From positions 1 through 48,128 of the forward strand of contig JAITAB010000016.1 of assembly GCA_031284315.1 (NCBI GenBank): a stretch of 48,128 nt of DNA, in the 5' to 3' direction. The notes under the pieces are model-generated. The model was not told the DNA's origin. It saw only the letters and a program-made list of their open reading frames with translations, and did no database searches. The DNA comes from Campylobacteraceae bacterium. GTDB lineage: Bacteria > Campylobacterota > Campylobacteria > Campylobacterales > Campylobacteraceae. Below are positions 41,936-48,128 of this stretch, piece by piece. The stretch's first letter is position 1. Each line of letters begins with the position of its first letter. The position numbers were made by a program, and so were the translations under genes.

Positions 41936-43746
41936 AAGCGTACCTCACCTGTTTTCTCCTTTATTAGTTGAAATAATTTTTCTTTTGTTAAATTATACTG
42001 TTTTCTTTCTCGCCTGTCTCTTAAAGCAGCGCTTTTTGTGTTAACTTCTTCATCGCCTATTATCAAAATCATCGGAACTTTCTGTTTTTCAGCCGTTCTT
42101 ATGCGTTTATTCAAGCTCTCGTTTTTGCTTGAAATCTCAACATCTATGTCCATTGCCGCCAATTCGTTTGCCAACTCTTTGGAATAATCCAAATGAGCGT
42201 CTCCTATCGGGATAATAACTACCGCCGTAGGAGCGATAAAAAATGGAAATTCGCCTCCCGCGTGTTCTGTCAAAATCCCTATAAATCTCTCAAATGAGCC
42301 TAAAATAGCGCGGTGTATCATGACGGGGCGGGCTTTTTCGTTATTGGCGTCTATGTATGATAAATCAAACCGTTCCGGCAGGTTGAAGTCCACCTGTATC
42401 GTTCCGCACTGCCATTTTCGCTTGAGTGCATCCGTTATTTTTATATCTATCTTAGGACCGTAAAACGCGCCTCCACCCTCGTCTATGCCGTATTTTAGTC
42501 CATTTTCATCAAGCGCGTCTTTGAGTCCCTTTGTGGCTTTTTCCCAGATAATATCATCGCCGATGGCTTTGGCAGGTTTTGTCGAAATTTCCATCTCATA
42601 AGTAAAATTAAAACTGCTCATGATTTTATCCACAAAACTCAAAATTTCCAAAATATTCTCTTTTATCTGTTCGGCGCTGCAAAATATATGCGCATCGTCC
42701 TGCGTAAATTCGCGCACCCTGAAAAGTCCATGTAAAACGCCGCTTTTTTCGTGTCTGTGAACCACTCCGTATTCAAAAAATTTCAAAGGCAGGTCGCGGT
42801 AGCTTCTAACGTCATTTTGGAAAACTTTGATATGTCCAAGGCAATTCATGGGCTTTATACCGTATTCGGTTTCGTCTATAGTCGTGAAATACATATTTTC
42901 GCCGTAATTTTGATAATGCCCGCTGATTTTCCATGCGTCCGACTTTAAAAGCTCGGGTCCTCGCACCGGCTGATAGCCTCTTGAACGATGCGCGCGGAAC
43001 AGCAAACTTTCAAGCTTGCTTCTAAGCCTTGCGCCGTTTGGCAGCCAAATAGGCAGACCGCCGCCGACTTCATCGTCAAATGTAAAAAGTTTCAGTTCCG
43101 TCCCAAGTTTTCTGTGGTCTCTCTTTTTTGCCTCTTCTATCATGGCGATATGTTCGGTTAAGCTTTGCTTATCCGCAAACGCCGTCCCATAAATGCGCGT
43201 GAGCATTTCGCGTTTTTCATCGCCGCCAAGATATGCCCCCGAAACTCTCGTGAGTTTAAAAAATTTCAGATATTTGGTATTTGGCACATGCGCGCCGCGG
43301 CACAAATCTTCAAAATCGCCCTGCCGATAAGTCGTAACTATGCCCTCAGGTATTCTAAGCAGCACCTCTTGCTTCAAATCGTCATTTTCAAATTTTTTTA
43401 CCACTTCTTGTTTTGTGCAGCCGCTTTTTATAATGGGAAGCTTTTCGTTTGCGATTTTTTGCATCTCTTGCTCTATGGCTTTCAAATCATCTTCGCCTAT
43501 TTTTGTATTTACTCTAAAATCATAATAAAACCCGTCCTCTATAACGGGACCAACAAAAAATTTTGCCTCAGGATAGAGCCTTTTTATCGCATGCGCCATC
43601 AAATGAGCCGTAGAGTGGCGGATAACTTCAAGTGCATCGGCTGAATTGTCAAAATATATATCTTTGGCGTTTTGGGGTTTTTGCAAGGCGCTTTGAGTGT
43701 CTATTATGGCATCATTGACCTTGTAAGCTAAAATATCTTCTCTCAT
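41932..43746 (-). CDS. thrS: Threonine-tRNA ligase
   Basis: A 604-residue class II aminoacyl-tRNA synthetase. The editing domain carries [20 protein letters not shown]; the catalytic core has zinc ligands in [12 protein letters not shown], motif 2 [21 protein letters not shown] and motif 3 [16 protein letters not shown]. The N-terminal TGS domain appears short compared with E. coli (642 residues), as in other Campylobacterota. It is the first gene of thrS-infC-rpmI-rplT; tRNA-Val lies upstream on the same strand. Confidence 0.96.
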   Translation of the reverse strand: MREDILAYKVNDAIIDTQSALQKPQNAKDIYFDNSADALEVIRHSTAHLMAHAIKRLYPEAKFFVGPVIEDGFYYDFRVNTKIGEDDLKAIEQEMQKIANEKLPIIKSGCTKQEVVKKFENDDLKQEVLLRIPEGIVTTYRQGDFEDLCRGAHVPNTKYLKFFKLTRVSGAYLGGDEKREMLTRIYGTAFADKQSLTEHIAMIEEAKKRDHRKLGTELKLFTFDDEVGGGLPIWLPNGARLRSKLESLLFRAHRSRGYQPVRGPELLKSDAWKISGHYQNYGENMYFTTIDETEYGIKPMNCLGHIKVFQNDVRSYRDLPLKFFEYGVVHRHEKSGVLHGLFRVREFTQDDAHIFCSAEQIKENILEILSFVDKIMSSFNFTYEMEISTKPAKAIGDDIIWEKATKGLKDALDENGLKYGIDEGGGAFYGPKIDIKITDALKRKWQCGTIQVDFNLPERFDLSYIDANNEKARPVMIHRAILGSFERFIGILTEHAGGEFPFFIAPTAVVIIPIGDAHLDYSKELANELAAMDIDVEISSKNESLNKRIRTAEKQKVPMILIIGDEEVNTKSAALRDRRERKQYNLTKEKLFQLIKEKTGEVRF

Positions 43747-43824
43747 TTATGAAATTTTCCTTTACCGAATGAACTTCCAAACCAGCGGAAGAACATAAAA
43801 ATTTAAACCGTCCATGTAAAAATA

Positions 43825-43900
43825 TGGTGGCCACGAGAGGACTCGAACCTCCGACCACTACCATGTCAAGGTAGCGCTCTACCAACTGAGCTACGCGACC
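43825..43900 (-). tRNA. tRNA-Val (GAC)
   Basis: A 76-base cloverleaf on the minus strand: acceptor GGTCGCG pairs with CGTGGCC (with G-U), anticodon loop TTGACAT gives GAC, and ACCA is encoded. It lies 78 bases before thrS and may share its transcript. Confidence 0.96.
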
Positions 43901-44013
43901 AAAATCTTTTAAGCCAAAAATTATATCTTACGAAATCTTTTATTTGTCTTTAAGTGTTGTTTTTCGGGATAAATATGTAAGTTTACAGCTTGTTTTGCCC
44001 GCATGCGAGCATG

Positions 44014-44357
44014 TTAGCCGTTATTATATTTTCTATTAAACTCCATATCGCTCATGGAAAGATAGACAATGCCTTCAATAAGTCCTATAATACAAGGGAT
44101 AAGCAGCCAGAAAAAAATCAAATACACAACTCCTTGCGCTATTTTGCCAAGATAAAACTTATGTACTCCAAAGCCGCCAAGCAAAATTGCAAACAGCGCC
44201 GCAGCTATCCTGTTTTTATCGCCTTGTTCGTCAAATATATTTGGCGCGTTTCGCTGTCTGACGCCGCATTTGGGCAAATCTCCGCTTTGGCTTTTATAAT
44301 GCTGCCGCATTCGGCGCAAAATTTCTCATCAGCCTCTTTTGCTCTAAAATCGCTCAC
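44014..44357 (-). pseudogene. TM2-domain protein with N-terminal zinc ribbon, frameshifted
   Basis: The downstream frame (44014-44319) encodes a TM2 domain: KNRIAAALFAILLGGFGVHKFYLG followed by GVVYLIFFWLLIPCIIGLIEGI, two membrane helices joined by a short turn. The true beginning lies in another frame: GTG at 44357 (with GAGGA upstream) gives SDFRAKEADEKFCAECGSII...EICP, a zinc-ribbon half with CAEC. Adding one A to the AAA at 44269-44271 restores CPKCGVRQ and one continuous protein of about 115 residues. As given, the gene is broken, or the sequence has a one-base error. Confidence 0.8.
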
Positions 44358-44486
44358 TTTAATCCTCGCTTTCGTAAAATTGAGATTATACTAACATGGT
44401 AAAAATTAAGCCCCACTTATTTTGACGCAGATTTAAGCCTAATATTATTAACACTTCTATATAATCCAAATCCTGCTTTTATTTTT

Positions 44487-44578
44487 GGACAGATGGGTGA
44501 GTTGGCTGAAACCACACCCCTGCTAAGGGTGCAAGTCTTAATCGGGCTTCGAGGGTTCGAATCCCTCTCTGTCCGCCA
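44487..44578 (+). tRNA. tRNA-Ser (GCT)
   Basis: A 92-base tRNA with the long variable arm of serine. Acceptor GGACAGA pairs with TCTGTCC, discriminator G, encoded CCA; anticodon loop CTGCTAA gives GCT. A TATAAT box lies at 44460-44465. Confidence 0.96.
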
Positions 44579-44602
44579 GAATTTAAATCAATTGCGCAAT
44601 TC

Positions 44603-45055
44603 TTATGAGCGCTTTTTGCGCTTCGCCAAAATCATATTTAATATTATCAAAAACACGGCAAAATTTATCATCATATCGGCGAAGTTAAACACGGCGAAGT
44701 TAAATCCGTAATGCCATGCTATATAGTCAACGACTCCGCCCTCAACAAATCTGTCGTATATATTGCCGCAGCCTGCTCCGAAAAGTATGCCCACAGCTAT
44801 GTAATTTTTTAAAAAAAACTCTTTTTCGTAAAATGCAAACGCCAAAAGTCCCAGCATGAACGCTATTTGTATATATTTCAAGCTTTCGCCCAAAAATGCG
44901 AACATGGAGAAAGCTACGCCTTTATTTAATACAAGATAAAAGGAGATAACTTCGCTATGCCATGTAAAACCGCCCAAAAACAGGGCTTTTATATATTGGT
45001 CTGCGCAAAAAACAAGCGCGGCAAAACTAACGGCGATAATGATTTTTTTAGCCAT
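44603..45055 (-). CDS. lspA: Lipoprotein signal peptidase (signal peptidase II)
   Basis: A 150-residue inner-membrane aspartic protease with four helices that removes lipoprotein signal peptides. The catalytic aspartates are Asp110 in [16 protein letters not shown] and Asp127 in FNFADMMI. Its start overlaps the end of glmM by eight bases, so the two are coupled. It would process the lipoproteins seen in this window (13258, 17588, 20469, 37173). Confidence 0.96.
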   Translation of the reverse strand: MAKKIIIAVSFAALVFCADQYIKALFLGGFTWHSEVISFYLVLNKGVAFSMFAFLGESLKYIQIAFMLGLLAFAFYEKEFFLKNYIAVGILFGAGCGNIYDRFVEGGVVDYIAWHYGFNFAVFNFADMMINFAVFLIILNMILAKRKKRS

Positions 45056-46391
45056 TTAACGCTCTTTTAAAAAATTCCTCGCTCTTTTTTGCCGCTTCAT
45101 GCAGTATCTTTTCATCGCCCGCTTCAAGCAAAATGCGCAGCAAATTTTCAGTGCCCGAATACCTTATAAGCAGCCTTATATTTTGCTCTTTCAAACTCTC
45201 GCAAAACTCTTTGCAGCCTTTTATTTTATCAAGCGGTATCTTTTCGCTCACATGCAGGTTTATAAGCTTTTGCGGGTAAAGCTCAAAAGGATTTAGACTG
45301 GCGAGTGCAGCCTTTTTCTCTTGCGCGAGCAGATACGCCATCACTTGAAGAGCCGCCACGAGCGCATCTCCCGTTTTGGCAAAATCCGAAAATATAATAT
45401 GCCCGCTCTGTTCGCCGCCGAAATTTGAGCCGAGCTCCTTTAATTTTTCCAGAACATATTTATCGCCGACATTGCAACGCGCGAGCTTTATATTTTTAGT
45501 TTTTAAAAAGTCTTCCAGCGCTTGATTGCTCATGTCGGTTGCCGCCACACAGCCGCCTTTTAAGAGAGCATTTTCCTTTAAGTAATTAGCTAAAACACCC
45601 AAAAGTTTATCGCCCTCTACGACTTTGCCTTTATCGTTTACCACGACAAGCCTGTCCGCGTCTCCGTCAAACGCAAAGCCGATATCGGCGCGGAATTTTA
45701 CAACTTCAATCCCAAGTTTTTGCGGATGTAAAGCGCCGCATGAGAGATTTATATTGCTGCCGTTGGGTTCGTCGTTTATCACAAAAACATCGGCTCCAAG
45801 TTCGCTGAAAATCGTAGGAGCCACTTTGTACGCTGCGCCGTTTGCAGTATCAAGCACAACTCTTGTGCCTCGCAGCGTCAAATCTTTCGGAAAAGAGTTT
45901 TTGATATGCACGATATACCGTCCGATAACATCGTCAATGCGCTTTGAAGTGCCGATTTCAAGCTCTATTTTTTGATTTTTGGCAAGCAAAGCCTCATCAA
46001 AATAGATATTCTCTATCTCCTCTTCGTCCTTCGCGTCAAGCTTATATCCGCTGTGGTCAAAAAACTTTATGCCGTTGTCAAAATAGCTGTTGTGGGACGC
46101 GCTTATCATAATCCCCGCATCGCATCGCATGTCTTCCGTTAAAAAGGCAATTGCGGGCGTTGGCATGGGACCTATTTGTATGACATCGTACCCAACCGCG
46201 GTCAATCCCGAAACTATCGCATTTTCTATCATGTAGCCGCTGCGGCGCGTATCTTTACCTACTAAAATTTTATTCGTAAGAGAGTGTTTTCTGAAAAATA
46301 TTCCGGCAGCCATTGCAAGCTTCATCGCCGTATATGCGTCCAATTTCGCGCCCGCTTTGCCGCGCACGCCGTCCGTTCCGAAAAGTTTCAT
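45048..46391 (-). CDS. glmM: Phosphoglucosamine mutase
   Basis: A 447-residue enzyme that converts glucosamine-6-phosphate to glucosamine-1-phosphate for peptidoglycan and lipopolysaccharide. It begins [10 protein letters not shown]; the phosphoserine loop is [14 protein letters not shown] with Ser99, the metal loop is DGDADR and the sugar loop GGEQSGH. The start at 46391 is chosen for its AGGAAAG site; the frame extends upstream to 46448 but the family begins here. It is divergent from rpsT and overlaps lspA. Confidence 0.96.
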   Translation of the reverse strand: MKLFGTDGVRGKAGAKLDAYTAMKLAMAAGIFFRKHSLTNKILVGKDTRRSGYMIENAIVSGLTAVGYDVIQIGPMPTPAIAFLTEDMRCDAGIMISASHNSYFDNGIKFFDHSGYKLDAKDEEEIENIYFDEALLAKNQKIELEIGTSKRIDDVIGRYIVHIKNSFPKDLTLRGTRVVLDTANGAAYKVAPTIFSELGADVFVINDEPNGSNINLSCGALHPQKLGIEVVKFRADIGFAFDGDADRLVVVNDKGKVVEGDKLLGVLANYLKENALLKGGCVAATDMSNQALEDFLKTKNIKLARCNVGDKYVLEKLKELGSNFGGEQSGHIIFSDFAKTGDALVAALQVMAYLLAQEKKAALASLNPFELYPQKLINLHVSEKIPLDKIKGCKEFCESLKEQNIRLLIRYSGTENLLRILLEAGDEKILHEAAKKSEEFFKRALNG

Positions 46392-46498
46392 TATCTTTCC
46401 TTGAAAGTTTTCGCATATTTTAGCAGACAAACGGTAAGTTTTGCCCAAAAACGCGCAAAAGCCGAAAAATGATTAATTTCCACTTAAATTAAGTTTTG

Positions 46499-46521
46499 TA
46501 TAATTTTTAATTCTGTATAAT
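46499..46521 (+). promoter_or_regulatory. Tandem -10 boxes of the rpsT-prfA promoter
   Basis: Two exact TATAAT hexamers at 46499-46504 and 46516-46521, each preceded by TG one base before (extended -10). Clear -35 boxes are absent, as is usual for the housekeeping sigma factor of Campylobacterota. Two start points 17 bases apart are possible. Confidence 0.6.
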
Positions 46522-46554
46522 CCAACACTAAAAATTTTATAAAAGGCATTTTCA

Positions 46555-46830
46555 ATGGCAAATCACAAGTCAGCAGAAAAACGCGCGCGTCAAACCAAAG
46601 TTAGAACGGATAGAAATAGATTTTATAAAGCTCGTATTAGAAATCTTACAAAAACAGTGCTATCGGCTGTCAGCGCAAATGACAAAGAGGCTGCAAGCAC
46701 GGCTTTAAAAGCGGCTAACAAGAGTATCCACTCATATGTTGGCAAAGGCGTCTTGACAAAAAACACAGCCGCAAGAAAAGTCGGCAGATTAGCTAAACTT
46801 GTTAACTCTTTAGAGACAAAAGCCGCATAA
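46555..46830 (+). CDS. rpsT: 30S ribosomal protein S20
   Basis: A 91-residue basic helical protein of normal length, beginning [20 protein letters not shown] and ending [18 protein letters not shown]. It binds the 5' domain of 16S rRNA. prfA follows after 25 bases, so the two share a message, the arrangement common in Campylobacterota. Confidence 0.97.
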   Translation: MANHKSAEKRARQTKVRTDRNRFYKARIRNLTKTVLSAVSANDKEAASTALKAANKSIHSYVGKGVLTKNTAARKVGRLAKLVNSLETKAA

Positions 46831-46855
46831 CCACGCGGCTTCCCACCTTAATTTA

Positions 46856-47917
46856 ATGCTGAAAGATAAATTACTCCCCTTCATAAATCGTTATGACGAA
46901 ATATCCGCATTGTTGTCGTCCGCGTCTTTGGACATCAAAAAGATGACGGAGCTTTCAAAAGAGCAGTCAAATTTGGAAGATATTTGCATCAAATCACGCG
47001 AATATATCGCCGCGCTTGAGAGCATAAGCGGTAATAAAGAACTTTTGGACGACGCGGAACTTGGCGAATTGGCAAAAGAGGAGTTAAAACTTTTAGAAAC
47101 AAAAACGCAAACGCTTGAAGACGAGATAAGAGTTTTGCTGCTCCCAAAAGACCCAAATGACAATAAAAATATCTTTCTTGAAATCAGAGCGGGTACCGGC
47201 GGAGACGAAGCCGCGCTGTTTGCGGCAGACCTTTTTAAGGCATATATAAGATATGCCGAGAGTAAGCGGTGGAAAGTAGAGATAGTAAGCCAAAACGAAG
47301 GCATTTTGGGAGGCTGTAAAGAAGTCATCGCTCTTATACAGGGCAAAGGCGCGTACAGCCGCTTGAAATATGAAGGCGGAACACACAGAGTGCAAAGAGT
47401 ACCGGAGACCGAATCGCAAGGTAGAGTTCACACTTCCGCCGTTACCGTAGCCGTTATGCCTGAAGTTGATGAAGTTGATATACAGATAAATCCGAATGAT
47501 TTGAAAATTGATGTCATGAGAAGCTCAGGTCATGGCGGGCAATCCGTTAATACGACCGACAGCGCCGTCAGAATCACTCATATTCCCACAGGCATGGTAG
47601 TCGTAAATCAAGACGGCAAATCGCAGCACAAAAACAAAGACGCCGCCATGAAAGTTTTAAGGGCGCGGCTTTATGAATTGCAAGAAGAAGAGCGGCTGAA
47701 AAAAGAGACGGCTGAAAGAAAATCCCAAGTCGGTTCAGGCGATAGAAGCGAACGCATACGCACCTATAACTTTCCGCAAAACCGCATAAGCGACCATAGA
47801 ATCAACCTCACGCTCTACAGGCTTGAAGCGATAATGGAAGGCGGGCTTTTTGACGAAATAATAGAGCCTCTCATCACGCATTTTCAAGCCAAGCAGATAG
47901 AAAACGCGGGGGTTTAG
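46856..47917 (+). CDS. prfA: Peptide chain release factor 1
   Basis: A 353-residue RF1 that ends translation at UAA and UAG. The GGQ tripeptide that triggers peptide release is at residues 227-229 in [17 protein letters not shown], and the stop-codon reading motif is the PxT-type PET at 183-185 (in RF1-specific context [12 protein letters not shown]). The length is normal. It follows rpsT. Confidence 0.96.
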   Translation: MLKDKLLPFINRYDEISALLSSASLDIKKMTELSKEQSNLEDICIKSREYIAALESISGNKELLDDAELGELAKEELKLLETKTQTLEDEIRVLLLPKDPNDNKNIFLEIRAGTGGDEAALFAADLFKAYIRYAESKRWKVEIVSQNEGILGGCKEVIALIQGKGAYSRLKYEGGTHRVQRVPETESQGRVHTSAVTVAVMPEVDEVDIQINPNDLKIDVMRSSGHGGQSVNTTDSAVRITHIPTGMVVVNQDGKSQHKNKDAAMKVLRARLYELQEEERLKKETAERKSQVGSGDRSERIRTYNFPQNRISDHRINLTLYRLEAIMEGGLFDEIIEPLITHFQAKQIENAGV

Positions 47918-47963
47918 TTTTTTTGCGCATGCGCTCAGGCGTTTGACAGCTTATTGGTTATAA

Positions 47964-48128
<165 letters not shown>

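Noticed and set aside
44590-44601. AATTGCGCAATT palindrome between tRNA-Ser and lspA as a terminator
   Set aside because: It has no loop and no T tract; a perfect 12-base palindrome in this position may be chance.

Overview
The window looks like a chromosomal segment of a Campylobacterota (epsilonproteobacterial) genome. The order glmM-lspA with divergent rpsT-prfA, the run thrS-infC-rpmI-rplT, a katA-ankyrin pair like that of Campylobacter, a CmeAB-type efflux pair and a PEB1-like amino-acid transporter all fit that group. The sequence does not let me name a genus. No rRNA genes, CRISPR array, prophage or intact insertion sequence is visible.

Layout. 1-527 is a non-coding cluster of palindromic repeats (gtcattcccgc...gcgggaatcc). 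528-4907 (minus) holds nnr (NAD(P)HX repair) followed by a single-chain restriction-modification (RM) enzyme split by a frameshift. 5022-6221 is a secreted protein. 6483-6973 is a five-tRNA operon (Pro, His, Arg, Arg, Leu) behind a near-consensus promoter. 7113-10684 is a second RM system, a nuclease-methyltransferase plus specificity subunit, also broken at a homopolymer. 10786-12963 carries two TPR proteins, the shorter sharing its tail with the longer. 13053-20265 has tRNA-Glu, a lipoprotein with nfo, a fadL-fadD-like fatty-acid uptake and activation pair, and a Sel1-repeat lipoprotein with an AAA ATPase.

20469-25789 is a metal-homeostasis block: a tiny lipoprotein, a Zur-like regulator divergent from znuA-znuC-znuB with two identical operators between them, and an OprC-like TonB receptor with its own Fur-like box. 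25958-30299 has a DMT exporter, a polar amino-acid ABC operon and an outer-membrane barrel protein. 30563-33944 (minus) has pyrimidine and nitrogen functions (pyrC, glnB), a metallophosphoesterase, a cyclophilin and a truncated SMR transporter remnant. 34019-38303 is an RND pump and adaptor with no outer-membrane channel. 38435-40336 is katA with its ankyrin partner. 40560-43746 is the translation cluster. The window ends with tRNA-Val, a frameshifted TM2 protein, tRNA-Ser, lspA, glmM, rpsT, prfA and a headless thiG fragment.

The main theme of the hunt is broken reading frames. Both RM enzymes are off frame by one base in A/T homopolymers (A7 and T8) exactly where homologues continue as one chain, the TM2 gene has lost one base, and thiG and an SMR gene are truncated. 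Slippage-driven phase variation of the two RM enzymes is the most interesting reading; sequencing or assembly error is the main alternative. I found no clearly new multi-gene system.
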